Assembly (NCBI GenBank): GCA_017998475.1
Contig: JAGODA010000005.1
Location: 1 to 24,609, forward strand
DNA: 24,609 nucleotides
From: Spirochaetota bacterium
GTDB taxonomy: Bacteria > Spirochaetota > UBA4802 > UBA5368
Direction of reading: 5' to 3'
Shown here: positions 7,479 to 15,140 of the stretch, one piece after another
Numbering within the stretch: position 1 is the first letter of the stretch
Layout of the letters: every line of letters starts with the position of its first letter
Made by a program: the position numbers and the translations under genes
Notes under the pieces: model-generated
What the model was told of the DNA's origin: nothing
Databases searched by the model: none
What the model saw: the letters and a program-made list of their open reading frames with translations, nothing else

Positions 7479-8165
7479 TCAGGCCGCCGGGGACGGCATC
7501 CGCTCCGATACCCGCCCCGTCGTGACGAGCTCGTCGATGGCGCGAAGGAGCACCTCCATATATACAGCCATGGAGGGCGCGAAGAGAAGGGGATGGAAAT
7601 CGGACTTGCGGACAGCACGGCGCATGATGCCGCGTCCGTCGAAGCCTTCGATCTCAAAAATGAAATCCTCCACGAAAAGCCGTTTGAGGTTTTCAAGCGG
7701 CACAGCGAACACGCCCGTTACCTCGCCGTCGGTGAAGCGGTAGTCCGAAAGGGGCCTTTCGTCGCGCAGAAGATACACCCGCTGGAATTCCCGATGGAAG
7801 AGCGAGGGCGTGCGCTCCTCGTACCGGTAATACCCGAGGTCGGAAAGCGATTCGTCGGGAGGCGAAATGCCCATCTCCTCGGCGGACTCCTTCTGTATCT
7901 TACCTTCGGTCTGCCCGTAGATCACGTGCCCTCCCACGGTGATATCCAGGCAGTCGGGATACTGTTCCTTGTGCCCGGCGCGCAGCTGAAAAAGCACCTC
8001 CGTCACCCCGGAGGCGGTCCGTACGATCCACAGATGCACGCCCTCGTGCGGCACGCCCTCGCGGTGCGCCCGGCGGCGCATCACAACCCTGCCTGTCGGC
8101 CTGGCCGTTTCCCAGTCCCACTCCTCGAGGGCCTCATCTCCCTGAACGTGCACCTCCAGACTCAT
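7479..8165 (-). CDS. NUDIX hydrolase with a slightly divergent Nudix box
   Basis: 228 aa. The start is moved to the ATG at 8165 because the Shine-Dalgarno GAGGAGG (8172-8178) touches the outer ATG at 8171 but sits 6 bases from the inner one. The N-terminus resembles the isoprenoid-diphosphate-isomerase-like branch of NUDIX proteins (HREGVPHEGVHLWIVRT, then DITVGGHVIYGQTEG). The Nudix box at about 78-100 ends in KESAEEMGI; compared with GX5EX7REUXEEXGU, the first glutamate is not conserved and R is replaced by K, although the two central metal-binding glutamates are present. NUDIX enzymes cleave nucleoside diphosphates linked to another moiety or repair pyrophosphates; the substrate cannot be read from the sequence. 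Coupling to mnmH suggests co-expression. Confidence 0.82.
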   Translation of the reverse strand: MSLEVHVQGDEALEEWDWETARPTGRVVMRRRAHREGVPHEGVHLWIVRTASGVTEVLFQLRAGHKEQYPDCLDITVGGHVIYGQTEGKIQKESAEEMGISPPDESLSDLGYYRYEERTPSLFHREFQRVYLLRDERPLSDYRFTDGEVTGVFAVPLENLKRLFVEDFIFEIEGFDGRGIMRRAVRKSDFHPLLFAPSMAVYMEVLLRAIDELVTTGRVSERMPSPAA

Positions 8166-8171
8166 TCGCAT

Positions 8172-8178
8172 CCTCCTC
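8172..8178 (-). promoter_or_regulatory. Ribosome binding site that decides the NUDIX start
   Basis: GAGGAGG on the minus strand is separated by 0 bases from the ATG at 8171 and by 6 bases from the ATG at 8165. Only the second spacing is workable, so translation should start at 8165. Confidence 0.7.
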
Positions 8179-8424
8179 AGAACGCGCCACGCCGCTTGAT
8201 GGGCCGGGCGTACCGTCCCCGTTTGACTGAATACGATCTCTTGCCGCTCCCCGGAACACGCATTCTGTAACGATACTCAGATAGTCCGCAATGAAAAAAC
8301 TGTGCTGTACAAATGCGCGCGTTCTTCCGAAAATAATACCGTGACGCGTCCCGCGCCGAGAGGCGCGCCGATAGATGCGCGACAATTACCGCGGGCCGGG
8401 TCCCGCCACGGATGATCTCCGATA
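8179..8424. other. Divergent intergenic region between NUDIX and sensor genes
   Basis: About 250 bases that must hold promoters for genes running both ways. A small GC-rich inverted repeat (GCGCC-GAGA-GGCGC) lies near 8354-8367. No convincing -35/-10 pair was found on either strand. An open frame across this gap on the minus strand has no recognisable product. Confidence 0.4.
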
Positions 8425-9261
8425 ATGCGCCATAACGATACACGCCGCTCCTTTCCATGGGGCTTTATGTTCGCGATGCTCCTTCTGCTGGTATCGCTGT
8501 CGATCGCCGCGGCGGCCGGCTATTTCTATTACGCCTGCACGGGGTCGATCCGCGCTACCGTGGAATCAACGCGAAAACACTCGACCGAGCTGATCGAGGC
8601 GCTCGCCGGAGTCGCGGAGCTCAGCTACGCCAGAAACAGCTATGGCAGGCTCCGCCTGCTCTTCCGGGAGAAAATCGGGGGCACCAACGGGCTTGTCGCC
8701 TTCTTCGTGCTCGCCGACGGCACCATCAAGGCGCACTCAAGCTCCGAGGGCGAACGGGCGGTCGACGGCAACATAGCGGCCGATGAATTTACCTATAATC
8801 GCGACCAGATATTCCTGCCCCTGTCGGCGGGAGGAAACGGCGTTCATTTTCTCGAATACAACATCATCGCGCGTTCCGTTCCGTTTGACCGGCGTCGGCG
8901 AGAGCTCATAAAGAGGTTCCTGTATCCGGCCATCGGCAGCACCGGGTGGCTCGCCACGCGCGCGGTATACAATAATAAAAAGCCGGTGGGCACGATCAAT
9001 TTCATCATTTCGAAAGACGCGCTGTATTCGACCATAACCGGCACCGCGCACGCCGCACGCACACTCCTCACCCTGCTGCTTGCCGGCTCGGTCCTCGTGT
9101 CGCTCTTCGTTTCGCTGCTCGCGCACTTCAGCGTGGGGCGCGTCCTCGTCCCTTCGCCCGAGGGAATTCCTTCCGACGGAAAAAACGGGGGCTCATCGCG
9201 CGGGCCGGCTCAGCGCCCCGCGGGCGCGGCCATACGGGACGCAATCCCGATAATCAAGTGA
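8425..9261 (+). CDS. Membrane sensor protein: two TM helices around a periplasmic domain, no output domain
   Basis: 278 aa. TM1 is about 13-37 and TM2 about 211-234; between them lies a periplasmic domain of about 170 residues that begins with a long helix (STRKHSTELIEALAGVAEL) and contains FFVLADGTIKAHSSSEG, a pattern resembling PAS/Cache-type sensor folds (FxxDxxGxxxxHS). After TM2 only about 44 low-complexity residues (proline, glycine, serine) remain, ending in DAIPIIK. A receptor with this layout normally carries a HAMP, kinase, phosphatase or cyclase domain; none follows. The stop is 9 bases before the STAS gene, so signal output may go through that protein. No strong ribosome site precedes the ATG at 8425; the internal Met15 is a weak alternative. 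The family was not recognised. Confidence 0.75.
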   Translation: MRHNDTRRSFPWGFMFAMLLLLVSLSIAAAAGYFYYACTGSIRATVESTRKHSTELIEALAGVAELSYARNSYGRLRLLFREKIGGTNGLVAFFVLADGTIKAHSSSEGERAVDGNIAADEFTYNRDQIFLPLSAGGNGVHFLEYNIIARSVPFDRRRRELIKRFLYPAIGSTGWLATRAVYNNKKPVGTINFIISKDALYSTITGTAHAARTLLTLLLAGSVLVSLFVSLLAHFSVGRVLVPSPEGIPSDGKNGGSSRGPAQRPAGAAIRDAIPIIK

Positions 9262-9270
9262 GAGGTATCC

Positions 9271-9888
9271 ATGCTAGTGATCGACCACAGGGAAACTGAA
9301 CCGGACGGCGCGATGGTGGTAGCACCGCGGGGACCGCTCGGCTCGGAGACCGCCCCGACGCTGGGAAGCGCCATAGACACGCTCGCCCGTGAAAAGAGCG
9401 CGTTTATAATACTCGACGCCGCGGGCCTGGAGTACGCCAGCTCCGCGGGGATCGGGATGATCCTCCACGCGCATCGTTCGCTTGCCGCCGACGGGGGCGC
9501 CCTGGTCGTTTGCAACCTGCCGGAGGAGACGCGGGCGCTCTTCAGGCTCATCGGCTTCGACCGTGTGCTGGACATCGCCGGCTCGGCAGAGGAGGCCGAA
9601 AGGATCATCGCCGAGCGAATGGCCGGAAAGCCCCCCGCCTCCCCTCCTCCGCCGGAAAGTCGCACCGAAGGGCCGCGGGCCGAGCCGCTCGAACGGACCG
9701 AAAAGTCCGCGACGGAGGAGGCAACGGCCGCCCCGGAGACCGCCGCGGAAGACGGATTCGATCGTGCGCTCGTCGTCGAGTGCGCGGAATGCGGAGGACT
9801 TGTCCGGGTCCGCAGGAGCGGAACCTATCAGTGCCCCCACTGTCGTACGGAATTCTCCGTCGAAAAGGACCAGACGATCATCTTCTAA
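9271..9888 (+). CDS. STAS-domain protein (anti-sigma-antagonist-like) with C-terminal zinc ribbon
   Basis: 205 aa, soluble. Residues 1-115 form a STAS domain like SpoIIAA/RsbV: a central IILDAAGLEYASSAGIGMIL (47-66) and a final helix EEAERIIAERMA. In SpoIIAA-type proteins the phosphorylated Ser or Thr stands just before the Gly of the SGLG motif; here that position is Ala59, with Ser58 and Ser57 before it. A Pro/Glu/Thr-rich linker (118-160) leads to a four-cysteine zinc ribbon: CAEC (171-174) and CPHC (188-191). STAS proteins usually bind a switch kinase or an anti-sigma factor; a zinc ribbon may add nucleic-acid or protein binding. GAGAGG stands 5 bases before the ATG. It is linked with the sensor gene just upstream. 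Confidence 0.85.
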   Translation: MLVIDHRETEPDGAMVVAPRGPLGSETAPTLGSAIDTLAREKSAFIILDAAGLEYASSAGIGMILHAHRSLAADGGALVVCNLPEETRALFRLIGFDRVLDIAGSAEEAERIIAERMAGKPPASPPPPESRTEGPRAEPLERTEKSATEEATAAPETAAEDGFDRALVVECAECGGLVRVRRSGTYQCPHCRTEFSVEKDQTIIF

Positions 9889-10016
9889 TTTTATCCGCGC
9901 GCGGAAATAAGATAATTGACTTTACCGCGCGCCCGGATACTCTTCTACAGATGGGGTGAAGACGCGATCGTGCCCCGCGTCAGCCGGCTGATACACATAC
10001 CACAGGGAGCGGAATC
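9889..10016. other. Short intergenic spacer with a perfect GC palindrome
   Basis: TCCGCGCGCGGA at 9894-9905 is fully self-complementary and lies 5 bases after the STAS stop. It has no T-run behind it, so a terminator role is doubtful. A TTGACT word occurs at 9916-9921, but no properly spaced -10 follows. Confidence 0.3.
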
Positions 10017-10598
10017 ATGAAAGTTGTCCATGTACTGAAAAAAATCGAGCTCATCGACAGCGATATAAAAGACCTTCGCAAAATGGAAAAATCGCTTCAG
10101 CGCAATAAATCCTTCACCACGCCGATTTACCTTTCAATCGAGAAACAGATCAACATCCTGCTGGGTGAGCGGATAAAGCTCCTCGAGTTGAAAATCGACA
10201 ATCCACCCGAGTATATGGTCGAGGAGATCGAGGGAAAAAAGCCCGAGGAAACGGAGCCGGAAAGACCCGCCCCCGTCAGGAAAAAGGCGGCCCCCGCTAA
10301 GGCCCGGCCCAGAGCCGCGAAAAAGCGGGATGCGGACGACGACGTTGACGCGGACGATATACCGCTCATGACGCAGGACCTTATCGACCGCAAAATCGAA
10401 AGCATCCAGAAAGTGTCCGACGACGTACCGATAAGAGAACTCCTGCGGCCCGACGACGAGGATGAAAAAAAATCCGACGAGGCGGTAAAGCTCCTCGATA
10501 TCGCGCTCGAAAAGGGGACGCTCGCCAGGGGCGAGGCCGACAAGGAGAAGCGCAAGGTCAAATTCTTCAAGGACAACTTTCCGGGCGGGGAATACTGA
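10017..10598 (+). CDS. Small coiled-coil protein with charged, disordered middle; function unknown
   Basis: 193 aa, not recognised. Residues 1-65 are helical and probably coiled-coil (VLKKIELIDSDIKDLRKMEK, then IEKQINILLGERIKLLELKI). Residues 70-115 are low-complexity, first Glu/Pro-rich then Ala/Lys/Arg-rich, followed by an acidic DADDDVDADD patch. The C-terminal third is again helical and charged (LLDIALEKGTLARGEADKEKRK). No signal peptide, TM helix or catalytic motif is visible, so it is probably cytoplasmic with a binding or scaffold role. GGAG stands 8 bases before the ATG. It follows the STAS gene after 128 bases and may or may not share its promoter. Its stop is only 12 bases from the stop of the opposing cyclase gene. 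Confidence 0.75.
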   Translation: MKVVHVLKKIELIDSDIKDLRKMEKSLQRNKSFTTPIYLSIEKQINILLGERIKLLELKIDNPPEYMVEEIEGKKPEETEPERPAPVRKKAAPAKARPRAAKKRDADDDVDADDIPLMTQDLIDRKIESIQKVSDDVPIRELLRPDDEDEKKSDEAVKLLDIALEKGTLARGEADKEKRKVKFFKDNFPGGEY

Positions 10599-10610
10599 TC
10601 CCCTCCGCGG

Positions 10611-13343
10611 TTAGTTCTTCCCGTCCATAAGCAGCTCTATCCGGTACTTTTCAAGAAAGTACGGCCCGCTCCCGGCGGCGGCCTCCTCCGGAGAGAGGTC
10701 CGCGCACGTGACATCCCTCAGGAGCGTGCCGGTCCCGTAGCCCTTCACCCTCAGCTCCTTCGTCTTTTCCCTGGCGCTGTACAGCTCCCTCGATGTCATA
10801 TAACCCGAAGATACATTGTCCGGGAAATGTATGTCATAGAACGGTTCATCGCCCATGCGCCGCGCCACGATGGCCGTAAGCGCATGGGAACTCTTGTACG
10901 CCGTCAGGTACATCTCCTCGACGCTTTTGGTGTCGTCCAGGATACTGAGCTTCCCCATCCTGTCCACCCTGAGGTGGAAGAACCGCGTCTGGCCCGGCGC
11001 GATGGATGTATGCGGGTCGCCGGACAACCTTTTCTCGACGCCGCGGCAGAAATCGAACATCGCCGCGAGCGCCGCGTCTCTTAGCGCGCGGCTCTTTATG
11101 TACGTGAATATATCGCCTTTCTCGTTGATAACATAGAGCACCAGGTGCTCCTCCTTTTCCTCGTACACGACCGTTATCCCCGACGGCCGAAAAAGCTGGT
11201 ACACCGATTCCAGAACCGCCAGCGCTCCCTCCTCCCCGTGGAAGCGATACCGTACCCCATGGCTGGTTTTCAGCGTAAGCGCGGCAAGCAGCTTTACCAG
11301 CCCCGGATAGATAAATGCCGTTACTCTGCCGTTTTCGCGGGAAATGAGCACGAACCGGTCCCCCAGGCGGGCGACGAATCGCAATTCCGTACCATCCTGG
11401 CCCTCAATGATGAACTGGTAGGCGTCCTTGAACATGGTGCTGACACGCTTGTACAGTTTTTTAAACGGCTCGGGAGCGTGCACCACGCAGTAGGCGTCGA
11501 AGGGCCGCCGCTGGTGAACTCCATCACGTATGACCAGCCCCAGAACGCGCGCGATCTCCTCCTCGGAGGAGTACTCCTTGATGTACGATTCGCCCCAGCT
11601 CGTATAATACAGGTGATGGACGGTCTGTATCGACTCCGCGTTTTCCCTGTTGAAATTCAGGATTATCGCGTTCACCAGGCCGAACGCCGGCTCCAGAAAA
11701 TACTGGTTCCGTATACGGATGCCGTCGCCGGCGAAGAGCGCCGTGACCTGGTTGAGCAATTCCGTGACCGCCGTCGGATTCACCCTCGTATATCCGGACT
11801 GGATGTTGATCCGCGAGAAGACCGGGTCGTACACGCCGTTGACCGCCATCCACATGAGGAGGCGCAGCAGGTTTTTCTCCACCCTGAGCGTCGTCGAGAT
11901 GAAGGTGTCCTTCTCGCTCTTGTTGCGCTTGAACAGCCGCCACTCCGACTCGTGAATGCCCTGGCTCACGGGCTCGATGTAGAGGATGGCCTCCGAGGGT
12001 GTGTCCTTGAACGTGATGAAGTTGTCGATCTTGTCCTGCTCGCGCGCGAAGTGGGTCTTTATCTTCCTGCTGAGCAGCATGAAATCGGTTTCAGATATCC
12101 TTTTTTCGAGCTGAAGCGAGGGAAGCTGCGTGGCGATTTTCTGGTAACTCAACAGCATGAAGCGCTTTACGACGTCCCAGAAGGCCATCACCTTGTTGAA
12201 GTCCCACTCCTCGAAGTTGTCCAGGTCGCGGATCAGGTTGAGGTCCCATCCCCAGTTCTTGACGTACCGCGACATGACGGCTACCTTGTAGGGTATGTTT
12301 TTCTTGTCTTTTATCCCGACATATTTGGAGATCTGCGGATCGACCTTCAGGTAGAGGTTGCGCTTGAGAATGTCGACAAGCTCCCTGTCGTCGAGCGTCG
12401 AGCTGTAATAATCGAACACCTCGTTGAACATGAGCAGATAGGAATCGACGACCGCGTTGTCCAGGTTTTCCCTGAGGATACTGACCTTTATCTTCTGGCT
12501 CAGCAGGGGCGAGTCTCCCTGGCCGAATATGTACTTTTCGAGCACGCCTATCTTTATGATTGATTTAAAAGGGTTCCCGAGCGACTTGATGATCTGGAAC
12601 AGGGCGGCGCCCAGGAAATCCTCCCTCGATATCTCGTAGAGGTTGCCGAGATCCACGAATTCTTCTTTCATAGTGTCCGGCAGGCGTTCATAGAGTCCGT
12701 CGTATTCATCGTCGCGCGTGAAGCGGGGGACCACCCACCAGAACGGGATTTTACCCGCGACGATGATCGAGCTTCGGAAAAACTCATCCTTGAGCACGGC
12801 CCCCACAGTGGTGCCGAATGCCTCCTCGTCGTCCTCCGCGAATATGTTCTGCTTCACGCTCTCGATGTCGTTGATGAACAGGTGCACCGGAAGCTCGATC
12901 TCCTTCGACACCCAGCGCTGGATGCCCTCAACCTTTTTCCTGAAATTGGCGAACTGCTCGGCCGTCACCGACCGCCTGTTCACGCAGACCCAGTAATCGA
13001 AGTCGGATTTTTTATTGTACGCGACCGTGCCGACGCTGCCCATTACCGCGAGCATCTCCACGAAGGGGTCGCGCCTGGTCGTATCGGTCTTCACCGTGGG
13101 GAAGCGCCCCTTTATATAGCGCCGCGTATCGTCGTCGATCGCGTACCGCCAGACCCCGGCGGGCACATCGCCCTCCACATAGCCGGGCAGGCGTTTGTCG
13201 TTGGTGCCGAGCAGGAAGGGAATGGAGTTAATGACCCGCTTGATTGCGGGATTGGGAATCAGCTGCTGGAAGCGCTGGAACTTGATTTCGTTATAGCGCC
13301 GGAATCTGGCTCTGTTGGTGTCGATTGTCTCGAGAAAGTCCAT
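10611..13343 (-). CDS. cyaA: Class I adenylate cyclase
   Basis: 910 aa using the ATG at 13343, which gives an N-terminus (MDFLETIDTNRARFRRYNEI) like that of enterobacterial CyaA; a start at 13400 would run 41 bases into holA. The nucleotidyltransferase-type active site is clear: GSVGTVAYNKKSDFDYWVC, with GS at 102-103 and the metal-binding pair D114/D116. LPVHLFINDIESVKQ and LKDEFFRSSIIVAGKIPFWW follow in the same order as in CyaA. The enzyme makes cAMP from ATP in the cytoplasm. The long C-terminal half (about 520-910) corresponds to the regulatory region in enterobacteria but is divergent. It is last in an operon after the lptE-like gene and holA, 16 bases after holA. No cAMP receptor is encoded in this window. 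Class I cyclases are best known from gammaproteobacteria. Confidence 0.9.
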   Translation of the reverse strand: MDFLETIDTNRARFRRYNEIKFQRFQQLIPNPAIKRVINSIPFLLGTNDKRLPGYVEGDVPAGVWRYAIDDDTRRYIKGRFPTVKTDTTRRDPFVEMLAVMGSVGTVAYNKKSDFDYWVCVNRRSVTAEQFANFRKKVEGIQRWVSKEIELPVHLFINDIESVKQNIFAEDDEEAFGTTVGAVLKDEFFRSSIIVAGKIPFWWVVPRFTRDDEYDGLYERLPDTMKEEFVDLGNLYEISREDFLGAALFQIIKSLGNPFKSIIKIGVLEKYIFGQGDSPLLSQKIKVSILRENLDNAVVDSYLLMFNEVFDYYSSTLDDRELVDILKRNLYLKVDPQISKYVGIKDKKNIPYKVAVMSRYVKNWGWDLNLIRDLDNFEEWDFNKVMAFWDVVKRFMLLSYQKIATQLPSLQLEKRISETDFMLLSRKIKTHFAREQDKIDNFITFKDTPSEAILYIEPVSQGIHESEWRLFKRNKSEKDTFISTTLRVEKNLLRLLMWMAVNGVYDPVFSRINIQSGYTRVNPTAVTELLNQVTALFAGDGIRIRNQYFLEPAFGLVNAIILNFNRENAESIQTVHHLYYTSWGESYIKEYSSEEEIARVLGLVIRDGVHQRRPFDAYCVVHAPEPFKKLYKRVSTMFKDAYQFIIEGQDGTELRFVARLGDRFVLISRENGRVTAFIYPGLVKLLAALTLKTSHGVRYRFHGEEGALAVLESVYQLFRPSGITVVYEEKEEHLVLYVINEKGDIFTYIKSRALRDAALAAMFDFCRGVEKRLSGDPHTSIAPGQTRFFHLRVDRMGKLSILDDTKSVEEMYLTAYKSSHALTAIVARRMGDEPFYDIHFPDNVSSGYMTSRELYSAREKTKELRVKGYGTGTLLRDVTCADLSPEEAAAGSGPYFLEKYRIELLMDGKN

Positions 13344-13359
13344 CTCTTCCGCTGTCCGT

Positions 13360-14391
13360 CTATACCGCAGGAGGCGGGGGACCCGTCGCGAGCATTTCAC
13401 GCGAAAGGTCGAACAGGGGGCTCGCGACGACGCTTTTGGAGACCCTGTGGCTTTTAAGCGCTTTATCAGCCCTGCCGAGAAGCGGGTATATCCGTTTTAT
13501 TTTTATTATGGGGTTGACGCGCGCCATCTCCATGAACGCGCCGCCCACGCGCGGAGGCACCGATGCCTTGCGAAGCGCCTCGTCCTCGGTATCGCCGCCG
13601 CGAACCGCCAGATGGAAGCGCTCGATGGAGTCGGCCTGCCGCGCGATCTGGTTCAAGATTAAAAGTTCCGGGCAGTTGTTTTCAATCAAATTTTTAAGCT
13701 GGGCGAGCGAGGACCGGTCTCCGCGGAACAGGGCGTCAACGAATTCGAAGACCGAACGCTCCCTCTCCCCTCCGACCAGCGAAAGCACCGTCTCCTCCGT
13801 CAGCCTTTCGACCCCGGAGTTGCGCAGTTTCTCCAGGGCGCCGTCGACCGCGCGCACGTTCCTGCCGAGCAGATCGATGAGGGCGCGCGCCGCACCGGCG
13901 TCGATCGTTATCCCCTCGGCCCCGAGCGTTCGAGTAACATACGCCGCCAGGTCCTTTTCGAACGGCGGCCAGAACTGGAACACACTCATTCCCGAAACGG
14001 ACTCCAGTCCCTTCGGCGGCCTGTTCGCCGACGAGGTCATCACCAGAGTCGTTGAGTCCGGCAGCGACGCGAACACCTCCGACAGAAGCGCCGCGCCGGC
14101 GGCCGTCCCCGAGACGGCGTCGACGTTGAGCATAACGCAGAGGCGCGCGTCGGCGAACATGGACCGGGAGAGCGCGAAATCGGCCGCCTGCATGAGCTCG
14201 CCCGCCTCGCAGTGGAAGCGGCCGAGCGTGTGCCCCGCCGGGTCCCCCGCACGGATCAGATCGGCGATGCGCCGCACCGCCTTGTCCTTCTCTCCCTCGT
14301 CCTCGCCGAGGAAAAGGTAGACGCGCGCCGTCCGCTTTTTCCCGAGCTCCGCGTACAGGTCGCGGGCCACCGGGAGGCGTTTTTTATCCAT
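13360..14391 (-). CDS. holA: DNA polymerase III, delta subunit
   Basis: 343 aa, the usual size of HolA. The N-terminal AAA+-like module begins RVYLFLGEDEGEKDKAVRRI; the middle carries FPPFEKDL-like wording (QFWPPFEKDLAAYV) and DLLGRNVRAVDGALEKL, with FEFVDALFRGDRSSLAQLKNLIE typical of the lid and collar regions. The delta subunit is part of the clamp loader and opens the beta sliding clamp. It has no Walker A motif, as expected for delta. Its ATG overlaps the stop of the upstream lipoprotein gene by one base (TAATG), which predicts translational coupling. The order lptE then holA is common in Gram-negative bacteria and supports both calls. Confidence 0.9.
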   Translation of the reverse strand: MDKKRLPVARDLYAELGKKRTARVYLFLGEDEGEKDKAVRRIADLIRAGDPAGHTLGRFHCEAGELMQAADFALSRSMFADARLCVMLNVDAVSGTAAGAALLSEVFASLPDSTTLVMTSSANRPPKGLESVSGMSVFQFWPPFEKDLAAYVTRTLGAEGITIDAGAARALIDLLGRNVRAVDGALEKLRNSGVERLTEETVLSLVGGERERSVFEFVDALFRGDRSSLAQLKNLIENNCPELLILNQIARQADSIERFHLAVRGGDTEDEALRKASVPPRVGGAFMEMARVNPIIKIKRIYPLLGRADKALKSHRVSKSVVASPLFDLSREMLATGPPPPAV

Positions 14392-15020
14392 TATGGTTTC
14401 CTGCCTTTTTCGACCGGAGTAAGAAGCTCCGTATAGCTCCCGCGAATCGTCTGCTGGGCTATCCGCCTGGCGAGCGCCTCGACCACCCGGTCCAGCGCGG
14501 CGGATTCCGGCACTACCGGCGCCTCGATGTCCGAAAACTCCTCGAAGGCCTGAATCTCCCGCTCGAAGAATATCTCCCTTTCCCTGTTCCGGTCGTAGAG
14601 CCGCAGGGAGGCCGTTATCCTGGCGCGTTTCCGGACGACCAGGCCCATGTCGTCGTATCTGAGCGGCCGCGTCTCGAGGCCCGTTACGGCCCCCTCCAGC
14701 ACGAGGTCGGCAGCGGCGGCGTCACCGACCACCGCCAGCCTTCCGTCCGCGGCCAGGAGCTCGCGAACGCGGATGACGAGCTTTTGCCGCGTGTCGCGGA
14801 TCTCCACGGGACCCCTGAACTCACCCACCAGTATCCTGTTGGCCTCACGGGGGACGACGGGTTCTCCGCTGATTCCCCTGAGCACCTTTTCCACGGGAAC
14901 CCCCGGCCCGCCGGAGGACGAGGCGCAGGCCATGGCGGCGGCCAGCGCCGGAAGGAGGCACAGCATCGGCCTCATCCATTTTTTTACGGGTCGCATGCCG
15001 GTTTTTTTTAAAGTCTTCAT
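14391..15020 (-). CDS. lptE: LptE-like LPS-assembly lipoprotein
   Basis: About 209 aa. A basic N-terminus and hydrophobic core lead to AAAMA-C, the predicted lipidation site, followed by a Ser/Gly linker. The mature protein shows the short two-layer pattern of the LptE family: NRILVGEFRGPVEIRD, then ADLVLEGAVTGLETRPLRYD, VVRKRARITASLRLYDRNRE and EIFFEREIQAFEEF. LptE sits in the outer membrane as the partner and plug of LptD, which inserts lipopolysaccharide. The gene overlaps holA by one base, the usual genomic neighbour. The start is uncertain: ATGs at 15050, 15020 and 14996 are all in frame and none has a good Shine-Dalgarno; 15020 (MKTLKK) is chosen, though 14996 gives the most typical signal length. 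Confidence 0.75.
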   Translation of the reverse strand: MKTLKKTGMRPVKKWMRPMLCLLPALAAAMACASSSGGPGVPVEKVLRGISGEPVVPREANRILVGEFRGPVEIRDTRQKLVIRVRELLAADGRLAVVGDAAAADLVLEGAVTGLETRPLRYDDMGLVVRKRARITASLRLYDRNREREIFFEREIQAFEEFSDIEAPVVPESAALDRVVEALARRIAQQTIRGSYTELLTPVEKGRKP

Positions 15021-15082
15021 CGGTTCATACCGATAAAATGTACAGATCATTTTACACTCAACGGTCTTCCCGCTCGCCGACA

Positions 15083-15111
15083 GGCATAACCGAGAAGGCT
15101 TTTCATGACAA
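15083..15111 (-). promoter_or_regulatory. Weak candidate promoter for the lptE-holA-cyaA operon
   Basis: On the minus strand TTGTCA (15111-15106) is followed after 17 bases by TATGCC (15088-15083). The spacing is ideal, but the -10 matches only the TAT. The -35 touches the hairpin at 15112-15132. Confidence 0.3.
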
Positions 15112-15140
15112 ACGGGATATCCACTATCCCGTCTTTTTTT
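15112..15140 (+). terminator. Intrinsic-terminator hairpin, better U-tract on the plus strand
   Basis: ACGGGATA (15112-15119) and TATCCCGT (15125-15132) form a perfect 8-bp stem around a 5-base loop, followed on the plus strand by CTTTTTTT. It lies just beyond the stop codon of the minus-strand amylase/glycogen synthase gene and may serve it too, but on that strand the stem is followed only by TTTGTC. Confidence 0.65.

Noticed and set aside
8177..8458. 93-codon minus-strand open frame across the gap between the NUDIX and sensor genes
   Set aside because: No Shine-Dalgarno, arginine-rich composition typical of out-of-frame G+C-rich DNA, and it overlaps the start of the sensor gene.
10587..10603. 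GGGGA-N7-TCCCC hairpin between the coiled-coil gene and cyaA
   Set aside because: Only a 5-bp stem with no T-run on either strand; too weak to call a terminator.
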